DNA of 64,000 nt from the NCBI GenBank assembly GCA_008638375.1, contig CM018041.1, positions 6,129,501 through 6,193,500 of the forward strand, in the 5' to 3' direction. The stretch's first letter is position 1, and each line of letters starts with the position of its first letter. Shown piece by piece: positions 33,726 through 47,800 of the stretch. The position numbers were made by a program, and so were the translations under genes. Below the pieces are notes generated by a model. The model searched no databases. It saw only the letters and a list, made by a program, of their open reading frames with translations, and was not told where the DNA came from. This DNA comes from Nyssa sinensis. Its lineage: Eukaryota > Streptophyta > Magnoliopsida > Cornales > Nyssaceae.

Positions 33726-35646
33726 AGCATGAAAATTTGAGTCACGTTGGAGAGTAGACACCATGCACCTACATTAGCTGGACTAAGAATAGGGAGTGAA
33801 GAGGCAGTAGAAGAAAAAAAATACATAACCATAAGACAAAGAAAGCCAAATGCGTAGAAATTAAAGGGAAGAATGCTTTACCAACAAGATGTCACTGCAT
33901 TCATTTCCATAGGAGCCAATTGAGCAGAACACTTTTGAAACTGATGCACAACATTGACCATTTTATATAAAAATAAAGAACATGATGAGCCCTGTAGAAC
34001 ATGGGATTCGGATTGTAGAACAATGCCTAGACTAAAAAGTCTAAAAAAAACATTAATGGTCCAACTTTTTTTCCCATTTTCCATACATAGTGTTGACAAA
34101 AATGGGACCACACTACAAACAGCATCTATTTGAATTTTCTATAACATAATATTCCAGATACAACCTACACTAGAACGCAGATTAATTCAAACTAAAGCTC
34201 ATTTCCAAAACAGGCTCTGAGCTGAAGAGGTCCCCCCCCACCCTTATTTGGCAAAATCACATAACATGCTGAAGAGATTTAAAATTTAAACAAAGTGTGT
34301 GACCAAGAAATTAAAATGAATATAACAATGGAAGTTAATAAAACATCCATTAAAAATATTTCAGCAAAGACACTATGGCACAGTTGCACATGAAAAACAA
34401 AATGAAATGAAGTGTACTTCTTTTATCGATGAACAAAAAGAACTGAGATTTTTAAACTTAAAAAGCATACACAAGTACTTTCCACATGCAACTAGCCATT
34501 AAAGTACATGGTTTTTACTACTTCCAAATTGGATTTTTTTAAGATTTCCATACAAAGAGAAGAGTAGTGCAATGCTTTATAATTTTTAATGGACTCTTAA
34601 CATAGTTCAGGTCACAATCTATATATCAGATTTCGAGGTGAAAGAGCCGCATGGTGCTTAATGCATCTTAGTTGGAGTTGGGTGTGAAACAAAACCTAAA
34701 CTTGCTCCAACCATGGAATATGAAGGCCTGGCTGTGGAGTTTCCAAACAACAATTTATCAGAATAAAAATAGAACAACAATATTCCAAACACACCTGAGA
34801 TTGCTACAAGTTCCAACCATCGTTGCATTACTAAAGATGAAAAAATAGAATAGTTTCTTAGTTAATTGAAGAAAGGGAGATTCATACAAGTATCACTCAA
34901 AATAATGGGCAAATACTAAATATATATTATGAAGCCAACATCACCTTCTTGCCATCCAGTAAAAACTTTAAAAAATAACAATAATAATAAAAATGAAGAG
35001 GCTTACATCAAAGATTTACTGCAGGCCTTTCCTCCATGGGCTGATTTGTTGGATTAATCTAGATTTTTAACAGAACAAGGCTGGAAACAAGCAAGTTAAG
35101 AAACTCAATGGGCCGGCCGCTGTGACAATACAGCAAAAAGAATAGCATTTTCCTTCAGTAAAAACATAAAATTCTATTCATTTATATGTGATAATGGTCA
35201 TGGATAAATTTGTACTAGATGATGCAATTTACCTTTGCATTATATTAGAACAATTATAGTCATAGGCAAACCTTAAGACCAGAAAAGGAAATGAAAAATA
35301 TGCTTGGACAAAAATTTTGAAAAAAAAAAACACACAAAATGGAAAAAATACACGTATAGTTAGCACAAAGATTTGCAAATTTATGAAAGGTAGAGGACTC
35401 ACCAGATGAAAGCGCCACTCTCAAGTAGATGGCCGTGTTCTATAATTGAAAACTTGAGCTCTTCATTACCACAAAAAAAAAAACCCAAGAAAAAGAAAAA
35501 CTAGATATTTAGGGATGTTTTCCAACTAACAGAGGTGAGCCTTACAGCATGTTACAGATTCACGGTTCATTAGGCATTCAGAATGTGAAATTACTGTGTT
35601 GAGAAAGAAGAAAAAGTTGATGTTATGAAGTATGGTGGTTAATTAC

Positions 35647-35880
35647 GATGATTAATGATTAGGAGAAGATCCCTCCAATGAAGAGTTTTCCCTTTTGAAA
35701 CAAGTACAAAATTACTTCTGTTGAAAATGAAAAAAAAAAAAAACAAAACAAAACAAAACAAGAGGAGGAGGAAGAAGCCGATGCTATATAGTTTTAATAG
35801 CTGATGATGATGATTAATGATTACAAATAGATATCTCCAATGAGGAGAGTTTTCCCTTTTAAAACAAGTATAAAGCATGT
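35647..35880. repeat. Direct repeat beside MIR319
   Basis: GATGATTAATGATT ... CTCCAATGA ... GAGTTTTCCCTTTT ... AAACAAGTA occurs at about 35647-35705 and again at about 35809-35872, an offset of about 162 bases. The two copies are clearly diverged. They lie just 3' of the miR319 hairpin in transcript sense. Confidence 0.7.
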
Positions 35881-35904
35881 GGGAAAACAAATATTAAGGC
35901 AACA

Positions 35905-36090
35905 GAAAAAGGGAGCTCCCTTCAGTCCAAGCACAGAGGGAGAGGGATGAAAACTATCTCCCGCATCATTCACTCAATCACAGTAGTACAAAACTAGTCC
36001 CTTTCTACTGAATGGTTGAATGAATGAGTCGGCAGCTAATTCAAACCCTTATCTCATCCATGAGTGGGCTGAAGGAAGCTCTCTCAGACC
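35905..36090 (-). ncRNA. MIR319: MIR319 precursor hairpin
   Basis: Bases 35930 down to 35910 on the minus strand spell the 21-nt miR319a/b sequence without mismatch (TTGGACTGAAGGG followed by AGCTCCCT). It sits on the 3' arm, as in all miR319 genes. The 5' arm (36082 to 36062, AGCTTCCTTCAGCCCACTC) pairs with it at about 18 of 20 positions. A second paired block towards the loop (about 36005-36035 with about 35960-35980, CTCATTCATTCAA against TTGAGTGAATGA) fits the long miR319 stem that is processed from the loop. The precursor length of about 180 bases is normal. miR319 silences TCP transcription factors in leaf growth and some MYBs. No promoter was identified; the primary transcript probably starts between 36.3 and 37.9 kb. 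Confidence 0.95.
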
Positions 36091-36299
36091 ATTTCTCAAT
36101 GCAGCTACTTCTAACAATATATTTAGACAATTCAAGTCCTGCACTCCACCACCATAGCATATGCAGAAAGTAACAAGTATTTCTCTTTCGAGAAAAAAAG
36201 TGATTTTCCAAAATATAAATGATGAAACAGTGATTTACAGCCACCAATGGAGAGCTTTCCACTGCTGCGAACACCTAGAATTATATAGTTTTAAGTCTT

Positions 36300-39200
36300 C
36301 GTGATACGATAAGACTCGTTAAAAAGGCAACGGTATGGAAACAAGTTATACACTGATTTATGAGGGTTAATGGAGATTATTTATTTTCTGTATGAAGCAC
36401 TCAGAAAGAGCAAAGTGTTAATTATTGAGTTTATTGCATGATAACATAAAAAGCTCTCTTCCTCTGGAAAAAAAGAGGTGAGAATAACATATATATACAG
36501 GATACTAGATGATTAATTATTTATTGGTCGGCCACAAATATTTTTGCCAGCTTTCTGCTTGAAAGATCAACAGCAACATATGAAGAAATTGATAATACTG
36601 AATACCCATGTATATAGCAACATAAATTGTCCAATTCTATCCAGAAAATAAGAGAACAGTAAGATAAATACAAAATAACCCCAATTTCACATTTTTTGAT
36701 TAGGGTATCAAAATATTATCACCAGCTTTATGTTTGAAAACTAAAAGCAATCATTTGAAGAAACTTATAACAGAGATTACATTTTTTTTTATGTTTTCCT
36801 TGTGGGTTAGTCCTACAATTCCTTGGCCAAGCTAAACAATGGTTTCACATCAAAAGTTCTTGAACCAATCATATAAATCCAACAAGAAGAAAAAGAAACA
36901 ATTAACAAAACCAAAATGATTTTATTATTCTGAAGATAAATTGTAAGAGAGAAAATTGCAAACTTGTGAAAGCTACCTTTAAAATGTGTATTTTTCTTTG
37001 CTAATACCGATTAAATTCCGATTTCAATTATCAATTACCAAGAAAGGTTTTTGCCAGCACAATGCAGTGAAACATTTGAAGTGTATTAAATTCAAACACC
37101 AAAAAATCAAAATCAATTAAGAATTTTTTTAATAGCAGAAAACCTAATCAGAATGAACCTTTCAGAAAAAACCCTAACCCTAGTGATCAGTTTGATAACA
37201 GAGAGATTAGAGAGACCCATTTTCCTCTTCAGCTTAGATTATATCAAACCGAAAGTGCCTAATGAAGAACAAATCAATTACAGTTAAAGAAAACACGCAT
37301 ATTATGTGAATAAACCTACATTCCTTAGTCTTCTGACGAAAGCCACAAAACTAAGGCAGTACCATATGTGATCTAAACATTAGATTTACAGTGACAACAT
37401 AATTAACTATGTAAAATCAATTTCCAAAACTCCCCTATTCTCAAAAACACTTTTAAGTCACGAAAATTTGAAAGAGGAAAATTAAAGAAAACAAATAAAC
37501 TTAACCGCTAATATTGGGTGTGTCTTATCTCGAATAATTGAAACCCTAAATCTCCATTGATGCTGCATAAATATCAATGCCAGTTCACTGCAATGAAAAG
37601 GAAGAAACAAGGATGAGAGAACCAAAGAAAAGCACAAAACATATATCTATGTATTTCAGGAAAAAAATACAAAAGAGATGTACATACATATATGAAAAGG
37701 GACTCGCAGAAATTACGGAAGAGGGGTGTATTCTTTCGGAGGGGGAAGATGATGGGTCGTTTTCGTCATGAGAGTCAGAGACAAGAAAGCGACTTTAGGT
37801 TCTCAACAAATCAAACACTAATACACGATGGAGAGAGAGAGAGAGAGAGCGCAGGATAGAAGAAGCATTACATATTTATCTACATACATCAATATATACA
37901 GTCTTTACGTTCTACTATATATTGCACCATCTACCACCAATCTTCTGAGAACAGACAAGAGAATCTGCCTGCAAAGCACGCTGTAGAAAAGAGAGCAATT
38001 CCACACATTCAATAGGTGCAGAGGTTTAGAGGGGATGGGTTGAACATTGACCATTAAATGCTTTTGTTTTTAGGATTACATGGACGACGTCATTCTACAT
38101 ATATATATATATATATACATGTGTGTGTACAGTATACTACTGTACACTGTATACTCACACTGCTGTGATTTGCGTAGGTCGAATTTTGGCAAAATCAATT
38201 ATATATGCAAACACGTAATACAAACGTCTAAGTAAAATGAATAATCGGATTTATGAAAATTTGGCTTCAACAAATGATATAACATTACTATATCCATTTT
38301 TGTGAATTTAACTATTCATATATTATACTCTAATGCATAAATGACAGTAGCAATATATATTATATATATATATATGTGTGTACGAATTTAACTATTGTTA
38401 TATCACATCCAGACATATATTATGTGTGTATATATAAACGATCGGATTAATAAAAATATAATCTTTACGAGTGAGAGTAACATTATCTTGTATATTTGTA
38501 ATGTATTCTACATACAAATGTTATGTGTATAATTATATTTTGACTATCCTTGTTTCACATAATCAAATTTTCAACTCAACCCTTATGACTTAGTGCCATA
38601 AATGTTATTCTTTCTTCAGCTCCATTTTCAAATTGTTGCAACACATGGAAAAGTTTGTTTTGTTCTCTTTTTCTTGTATTCTAAAAATGATATCATTCAT
38701 GAAATCATCATCATGTTTTATATTGCATGGGAAATTTTATGGGTCCACCCAATCTCATCCCATCATGTAAAAGGTGTGCTTTCACTAATTTTTCATACAA
38801 TTTTAGTGATTTTCTTATGAAAAATATTAGTGTTTGACCACATGAACCATGCACTAGAATCTTCAATGGTGGAATTGAATGATTAAAAGTGAAATCAACT
38901 AAGGATAGATTTCACTATCTTAAATTAAATTTACCTTAAATATGTCAACTATAATCTAATCAACTAGATCTCCTTTCAATCCACAAGATTCATTTACTAA
39001 GATAAGGTTAAATAACACACAATAAATTGTCACAATTATATATATATATATATATATATATTACATTATATTTCATATGTTATCATTATTGTTATTATTA
39101 TTATTAAATGAGTGGGGATAACAAGGCTCTATTTAAAAAAAAAAAAAAAAAACAATAGCCTTAAAATGTTATTGTAAGTAATGAGATGGGTTTTTCATGA

Positions 39201-40830
39201 GTCTCTCAACTTACGGTTGAGCTTATTGTGTCAAAGTGAATAATTATTTTTTTTCGTGAAACAAATAAATGAAAGTTAATCATATTTTTAAAACCCATAT
39301 ATCTTATTAGGTTACTTAATAGATTCGTAGCATGCATCTTAAAATTATGTATATAAAAACAAAAATGACTTGCTTAAACTCGATTGAAAATTGAATAAAT
39401 TTAACATATGATATTACACATTTTTACTTTGTATAAATTCAAAATCGAGATATTTTTTATTGAAAAAAAAAAAGACACGAAATGCCACTCCAAAAATTCC
39501 TGCATAAGTGAAGGCATTATATGAGGCAGATGTGATGAAATTGGTGGATTGCTTACATATATATATATATATATATATAGGGTCTGACAATACATAATCA
39601 CAAGTTCTTTGACTAGAAAAAAGTTATGGCAATTATTTTTCCTGAAAATTAATGTCTTCCTTTTGGAAAATTAATGTCTTCCTTTTACCTCCAGTAGTAT
39701 TGTTTTTTCTGTATTTGAAGTCATCATACTACAGATGACATCTAAAAGAAAGTAATGGATGCTTAGAAAGTATCCTATAACCAGTGGTGGATCTGCAATG
39801 AGACAGTAAGGACACCTGTCCCTGCTAAAATTTTGAAATATTTTGGGACTAATTTGATATTATTGAAGCTTTTAAATTTTATAATTGATCCTATAAAAAA
39901 TTAATTAAACCATATTCGAGTTTCAAACTAATTTTATTTAAAACAAATTCATGCTTATAGATAGAATTTAAAATTTAAAAAGAGACTACTTTGTTGATAT
40001 GATTATTCATCAGATTATTTAAATAGTAATTAATTATATAATTATATTTACGTAATAATCAAAATTAGTTTTATTTTAAAAAAAATTCAAAATATTTCAA
40101 CCCAAGAGCGATGAAAATGTTAGATTTATCATTTTTAAATTTGAAGTAGATGTTAAAACAAATATGAAAATGAAAGGTGGTGATGGAAAATTACAAATCC
40201 AACCCATTTTTATTTTATTTTTAAAGCTGAAGATTTGAAGATGGTCACAAATTTGAATGTTTAAAAAAAATTAAAGATGATTTTCAAATAACTATTCATT
40301 TATGAATTATTTTTATAATACTCAAAACTAATATTTAATTATTTAAATAAATATTCTCAACTATTATATATTTTTATTAGTTTCTTAATGTATTTTTTAT
40401 ATTCTTTGATGAATTTTTTTTAGTGTTTAATGTATTTTTATTTGCAAGTTCCATGATATATCATGGAGTTTTAACCCCAAAAAATGATAAATAATTGACT
40501 TTTCAATAAATATATGTTAAATAATTCTATTTTTGTACATAAATAATATTATTAAAAGTTGGATTCGGAGAATGAATAATGATTTGAGCATTGGTATGAT
40601 TAGGATAAAAATATGAAAATGTGGAACTCATCGTCTTAAAATTTCAAGAATATGTTAGAATAAAAATAAAAATAAAAGATGTGGGTTGGAGATACTCAAC
40701 AAGGCTAAATATGGGACTTCATAAAATTAATGTAAATAGGAACTGCTAGCATTATTTTCAGATTTTACTAAAATTATTTATCTTCATGAGTTGACACCAG
40801 TTCAATACAATACTATCAACTAATGAAGAT
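36300..40830. other. Gene-poor stretch upstream of MIR319
   Basis: No protein gene is convincing. Microsatellites lie at 37829-37849 (GA), 38099-38117 (AT), 39039-39061 (AT) and 39558-39580 (AT). The part up to about 37.9 kb probably holds the rest of the MIR319 primary transcript and its promoter. A short palindromic-looking AT tract near 38350-38380 is low-complexity only. Confidence 0.5.
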
Positions 40831-40835
40831 AAATA

Positions 40836-40887
40836 TTTTTGATAAAATTTTTAATTAAATCTAACATTATTTAATATGAGCCTCTTT

Positions 40888-40923
<36 letters not shown>

Positions 40924-41098
40924 TACAGTGGCAGATCCGAAAGTACAATTAGGAGAGAGTCAAAATGTAAATTTCAAAATTTAGATATACTTTTATGGTA
41001 ACTCACATAATTTTTTAAAAAATACTACCAAAATAAGGGGGAAAGACACAAATTTCAAACTTTTGAGAGGGCGTGGCCCCCATAGTCTCCCATCCCTC

Positions 41099-41148
<50 letters not shown>

Positions 41149-41285
41149 GATATATATATATATATATAAAAGTATATATCAATAAAGGAAAAGCATGTGG
41201 AACCAGGATAAACATTTTTTGATACAATTTTTAACTAAGTCTAAGCAGTATTGAATATGAAAGGGCCTCTTTACACACACACACA
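40836..41285. repeat. Direct repeat with microsatellites
   Basis: TTTTTGATAAAATTTTTAA ... GCCTCTTTACACACACAC at about 40836-40900 recurs as TTTTTTGATACAATTTTTAA ... GGCCTCTTTACACACAC at about 41215-41292. TATATATCAATAAA near 41174 and 41310 follows the same spacing. (CT)n and (TA)n runs at 41102-41167 lie between the copies. Confidence 0.65.
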
Positions 41286-41399
41286 CACACACATATATAT
41301 AGACACAAGTATATATCAATAAAAGAGGAGCATGTGGTATCAGGCTAATACAGTACTGTATATATCATAAAAGAGGAGCATGTGGGTCTTGGGATATCT

Positions 41400-42918
41400 C
41401 CTGGTGCTTTAATGTGTGTCTGGGAAAAAAGGTTTGTGTTGGTAAAGGGATCGGTTATGATGTGAATGATCATGGATACTGGCATTTTTTGTAGCTGAAT
41501 TCACAAACACAACAACTCAGCCTCAGGCACACAAACCCGGAGATGGAAAAGTTTCTAATGCAAACACAGTGATGAAAGAAAATGTCTGGGCCCCAAATCA
41601 CAATCCATTTGCCCTTCCTTCGCACACATGTGCGTTAGCTCCCCCGCACTGCACTCCATTATAGGCCGGGCAGAGCCAGAATCTTCTCTCATAGCAATTC
41701 TAATAATAAAAATTATTTTAATTATATTAAACTTAAATTTTAGTAATATTATAATATTAAAAAAATATTTTTTTAAAAATTTGGTACCATGTATTTAAAA
41801 TAATCTGAATCTTTAAAATGGATAATATTTATTAAAATAAAAGTCATATTTAAAAAAATATTTGACTCGATCAAATTTTAAGAACACGAATAATTAATCT
41901 TTAGAGTGCTGCTTTGAAGTCGTGTTATTAAAATATAACTATAATAATTTTAATAACTCAACCCATTGAAGCTGCTGCTAGCACGACAATAAAAAATATA
42001 CTAATAAAATCAAATTTATTTTCATAAAATCTATTAAAGTTAACAGCTATTGTATGTACCTTAAATAATTAAAAAAGATAGAAAATTGTAAAAGTTTAAT
42101 TATAATATTTACACTCTTTCAAACTTCTTTACTTTTTGTTTAGTTGAGTAGGAGAGAAGGAATGATGAATATTTTGTGAACTTACCATTATATTTTTATA
42201 TATTAAAATGATATATATATATATATGTATGTATGTATGTTGTCAAAGGATAAAAAGAAAAAAGGGGAAGATGATTCTTTCCTCTTACTTTTGAGTGGAA
42301 GGATCATGGTAGGCCGGAGAGAAGCGCTTTCCCTGCCTTTCCCTTCTTCCTTTTCCCACTATCGAAGAAAGCAAACCCCACATTTATTTTCCTGCTCTTT
42401 CCTCTCCTAATATGTAGATTAATTTTTGGTTTCAAGTTTTATAGAGCCAAACACACTGTTTTAACAGTGTGTTTTTGCTGAAATTGAAACAATGAATTAA
42501 AAAGCAGAATCAGAAATGCCTTGTCTCTGTCTGTTGCATTCATTCTGAGGATGGCAGTGAACACCAAATGCTATTATTTGATTCTTTTGACCTGTGTATA
42601 TCAGCTGGCATCATAGAGAGTGCCTTTGTGGTGACCACAAACACTCTTCATGCCCTTCATTAGAGTCATATTTGCCATCATCATAGAGAGGAGAGTGCCT
42701 TTGCCCCCAGAGAGTTATGGAAATGAAATTGTCATGGGTGTGATCATGTCGTGGCCCATGCATGCAGTTCTGGTGGTGGTGGCAGACAATCATATATTTC
42801 AAAGTCCAAGGCAATCAATCAAAGCCCCATCAAACTGGACAAGACCAGCTTGTAATTGGACTCTCAAAATGGAGGCGAACCACTCTCAACGATCTGGTTT
42901 CGCCAACTCATACTCTTT

Positions 42919-42963
<45 letters not shown>

Positions 42964-44850
42964 GTTAAGAAAGGATTCAATTTAGATCTTCAATGATCTT
43001 TGTTGTATCCTTTATTTATTGACATTACTACATCATATAAGATATTCTCATATTGCATTCTCTTTTTTTAATATCTTCCATCATTGTTTTTAACTCTCTA
43101 ATTGTACTTTAATAATGGAAAAAATATTAAATATAATAATTTTTTTTTATTTCTAGATACAATTACAAGAAAATAAGCTGAGAAAAAATCTATTATATTT
43201 AACATTATTCTTTATAATTTATAAAGAAAATAAGAGAAAAATATATTTATGCTAAAGAACTAAATAGTCTAACATGACTTTTAATTGTAACGACCGAAAC
43301 ATTTTATAATAAAATTAAAACATTAAGTGATTATGTGTTATTCTAATAATACTCTTCTATATGTTTTATAATCTACTTAAAAAAGATGAATTGTAACACT
43401 TACGACATAAAATTATTAAAAAACATATCATCACGATAATAATCCAGTAAACATTGACTTAGTCAACTATTTAGAAATGATCAGGAAAGGTGGCCGTAAT
43501 AGCGAACAAAGTCAGGAGTTGGTGGTACAGGTAACGTGCCAAATACTCAAAAGAATATTAACCCCCATTAAGTTTTGGTTGTTAGATTTGACTCAAGAGT
43601 TAGGCCAGCCATTTGAGTGCTTGCACTAATGGGATGAAGAAGTTGACTCTGGAGTGTGCTGCTAACCACTCAGATTGATGGGATGAAAAATTCATTTTGT
43701 CCATACATACTTGCATTATTACCAATCTAATCAGGCTGTACTTTTTTTTTGAATGGCAAGGCCATCACTACATTGGAAACTTTATTTTCTTTTTTAATTT
43801 TTCTATGAGGTTACCTCCCCCACCAACCTCCCAAAAAACCAAAAAAAAAGAAAAGAGAGAGACCAACCCAAGGCAGCTAGCCACCATCACAAAGAAACAA
43901 CCCATCTAGGCTCTAGTAATCACATATTTTCATCATATGGTGATGCAACACAATTGCCTGGCTGGATTTTTACGAGGTTGTACTGTCTAAGACAGTCAAG
44001 TTCTTTCTCCATGTGAGAACAACTCCAGCACAAGAGCCAACTCAGAAGCCAAATACCCTAACTGTCATTTAGGCTCCCAACTCTCAATTTTTACAATCCA
44101 ACAGGGATCCGGTAGGAAGAGAGAAAGGGGAGTCAAATTTTAGTGTGAAAGTAACTGAGTGAGATCAAATTGTTTATATTTTTTTAACTCAAAATACACT
44201 AAAATATTAAAATAAACACTAATTGTTAGAATGCATGTAAGGTGATATGAGCCATTAGAGTAGCCAAAATACTATAACAAGAGCCAAATGGACCCAAAGC
44301 TCCTAAACTCTCAGGGAACGCAGTACACAGTAGTGCAGATTCAGTACCTTCTTTTTCATCATTCAAAGTTTATTAAGCGTTCTCACTGCATTTTCAAAAC
44401 AAACACAATTTCTCGGGAATAAGAAATCAAATTTCTCCCTAGAATAAACCCAAAAAAATAAGAAATTATAGATATGTTTGATGTGCATTTTGAAAAGGGG
44501 AGGAGAAAAAGAAAAAAAAAAAGAGATTATATATACCTGTGATGTGCATTTTGTATAAGGGATACAACATAGCAAAAGCATATTTTCTCATTCCTCAACA
44601 GATTAGCATATGTACGGACATGGGATCAGAGATCATCTCATCAGTCTAAAAATTTCTCAAAACTCAGAGAGCCCGCGATACACAAGTCTCACATATAACA
44701 TGAGGACATGTTGCCAACCGGCTCCTAATTCTGGTGAAACCCAGGGCAACCAAAATGAGATAGTAATGTCTCTAGCTATGCCAAATATGAATGTCTTGAC
44801 AAAACATCACTAATTAGAAGAGATGCTTTTTTTGGGACACAAAAAGTGTA
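41400..44850. other. Intergenic, no gene recognised
   Basis: A less AT-rich patch at 41500-41700 and another at 42500-42900 (GTGCCTTTG repeated at about 42620 and 42687) have no exon structure or known RNA. AT/GA microsatellite at 42921-42962. A small perfect hairpin, ACACACTGTTTTAACAGTGT, lies near 42450. The 5' flank of neighbouring genes may reach in, but no element could be named. Confidence 0.5.
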
Positions 44851-44853
44851 ATA

Positions 44854-47800
44854 TTAGGTTAACTGGAAGAACAGGCTTGTTGATCCATCCCCGAATGATC
44901 GCAGATCACCAGGTCTAACCAAGGCTCTGCACAAAGGGCATGTCCTTTCTCTCTCAAACCTGAAAAAAAAGGTAGTGCCAATTGGTTAAGAGAGAGAGCT
45001 GATAGGATCAAGCATACAAATTCTCAAAATAAACTAGAATGAGCAAACAATTGTGCAATGCATAGGAAATTAATTACCAAAAAAAAAAAATCTAATAGAA
45101 GAAATTGTTACATGCCCATTTTTTTAAAATTTAATACTATTCTTCATAATTTACAATAGGGTAGGGGAGTCTCGGTGCATGAGACTTCCACTATTGTGAG
45201 GCTTGGGAGGGTTAAATGTACCCAACTTTATCCCCCGCAAGTGGAAACACTGTTTCCGCGACTCGAACCTGTGATTTCCATATCAAAATAGAACAATCTT
45301 ACTAGGGTGCCAAGACCTGTCCTTAAAAAGGGTAGTCCCACTGTAGAATGCCACCGCAATTGCAAGGTTGGGGAATGGTTAGCATATAATTAAAATTTCC
45401 ACCCAGATGGTAAAGAGTGGACTGGAAATACTAAAACTCACAGATACGGACCCAATACGAAAACATAACTCAAGAGCCAACCAGCAAGCTATAATTATAG
45501 CCTATATCCCACAAATCTAAATATTATAAAAAATGTCCTTAACTCTTAAAAACATTAAAGAAAAACATAAATTAATTAAATTAACAAAAAACTAACTTCT
45601 AAAAACTGTAAAATAAGACTTAGCTAGTCTCAAACTTAATCATACAAGTTCCCAAGTGGGCCTCTCATCATTTAACATGCACATTAATCAAAGTTTTGGC
45701 ATGTGAAGCATCTTGTCCATGCCTATGATACACTAGATAAGAATGTTGCCACTTGTCTCCATAAATATACGCTATAACACAAAGCCAACCTTTTTTTTAG
45801 TATTCCAGTGTGCTATGCATGTGCCACTCCTCTAGTCAAAGCCGAATGAGAACCCAATAATGTTACATTGGATAAACCTTATACATTGCTCCTACGTTTT
45901 TTTTTTAATAAGTATTATATAGAAAAGAGTGTGGCGAGAGGCAAATCCATATACAAAGTGCAGAGACAATTTTAGAGAATCAAGTCTCCCCAAAAATTAA
46001 CAAAAGAGACTACATACAAGGGGTATACTTCTTTAATCCAAAAATAAAACAATTTCAAAAACCTATCTTAAAATCTACAAGGAGTTAATTCTTCCCTTAC
46101 AAAAATTCTTCTTCTTTCCCTCCATAAAGACCACACAGACAAAGAGGCCACCCTCCATAACTTGCACACCTCCTCCTTCATCTTTGCCCCAATGTCCCCG
46201 ATCATCCCAAAAGAAATTCCTTTACTGTAGCTGGCATGACCCATGTAAACCCAGTATTCCTAGCCATCTCACAGTGAAGGAAGAGATGATCAACCATCTC
46301 CTCCTTTTTACACATACAACAATGGCTAGTAAGGACAAACCCCCTTTTCGTAAGATCGTCCATTGTTAACACTACTACTCATTCCTCCACCTTCCAATCT
46401 TGAAAATTCCTCCAAAAACAAGGAGTCCACACTCAATCTCCCCTCAACCTGGCCACACAACCTGCCACACCTACCTCCCTATTAGAGGCCATCTGAAATA
46501 AGTTGAGAAATTGGTCCTTTAAAGCTGAAGGACCACTCCAAACATGCAATTCAGAATCTTACTCTGGAATCTAGATCCATCACCAATGTCAATGCCTACA
46601 AAGCGGAAGACTAATCCTTCCCCTTCCGAATCGATTTCCACAAACTCACACCACAAGATCCTTCCACTTCCTTGGTACACCAACCCCTAAACTCACCCAT
46701 ATTTCATAGCTATAACTTGCCTCCACTTCCCATCATACTCCAAAGCAAACCTCCAAAGCTATTTTCCCAAAAGGGCTTTGTTGAAAACCCGTGACTCCTT
46801 AACACCCAAACCCCCTTCTCGCAAAGGCAATCTAACTCAATCCCAATTGATTAGATGCATCTTCATCTCTCCTTACATACCCCCACAACAGGAAGTCCCT
46901 TTGAAGCTCATCCAGGTTCTCCTTAACTGACGCCAGAATAGAAAATATGCTCTTGATAAACATGATCTTACCACCCTTTGAAAGGTACTGCCTCTTCGTA
47001 CCTACCAATCTCTTTAGATATCTTTCCATCATTGGATCCCACACGGACTTCGCACTGAATTTGAAGAACTTGAAATTTAAGTTTTAACTTATAGCTTTAA
47101 TAAATCAACTTTTACTTGGCCCGTTTAGCATTTAGTGATATGTCAACTCTATTTCGCTCAGACTCTTTCTAAAGTGGATTTTTCTTTTTAGAAATAGCAA
47201 ATGTTGAGTTAATGCATTTAATAGAGCTCTTCGTTGAAAATTTTCAGTTTTTAAGTTCTTAATTGGGTTGTCAAACACCACCTTACTAGTCCACTTAGCA
47301 GTACACATGTTGAACTGTAAAACAAGTTACTAGGTACGTTCAAGGAGCAATACATAATAAAATCAAAAATTAAAAATCAATTACATTCACGAGACAAAGT
47401 TGCAAAATTAAAATCAGCAGAGAAACTTACCATTCTGAAACACAATCTTCACAGAAGATGTGTTTACAGCGTAATAAAATTGGAGCATGCATCTTCTCTT
47501 GGCAAATAGCACACAGATCTCCTGATGCATTTACCTGCATTTGATTACTGACAGCTTAAATTACATGAATAACAATTCCTGTTACATAGGAAAAGAATGG
47601 GTGTGTGTGCATGTTAAGAAACAAATACATTAACACGTCATTCAGAGATCTAGGCACAGACCACGAGGTTTACATGTGAATGTACAATGTGCAGAATGAT
47701 ATGAATGTATAATGACAACAATGCTATAAACAGAGAGCTTTATAAGGATACTCTCTTACCAAAAGATCGTGCTCAATTTTTAACCAGATACTTCATGCAC

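Noticed and set aside
33510..34111. Minus-strand frames of 84 and 77 codons
   Set aside because: No family similarity; partly a SINE-like repeat. More likely intergenic.
37577..37771. 64-codon frame upstream of MIR319
   Set aside because: Low complexity, Lys/Glu-rich, no homologue recognised. It may be part of the MIR319 primary transcript but not a credible protein.
41015..41227. Minus-strand 70-codon frame
   Set aside because: It is a translated CT/TA microsatellite.
42600..42830. GTGCCTTTG repeat in a less AT-rich patch, considered as another microRNA gene
   Set aside because: No known mature microRNA sequence and the two copies are direct, not inverted.
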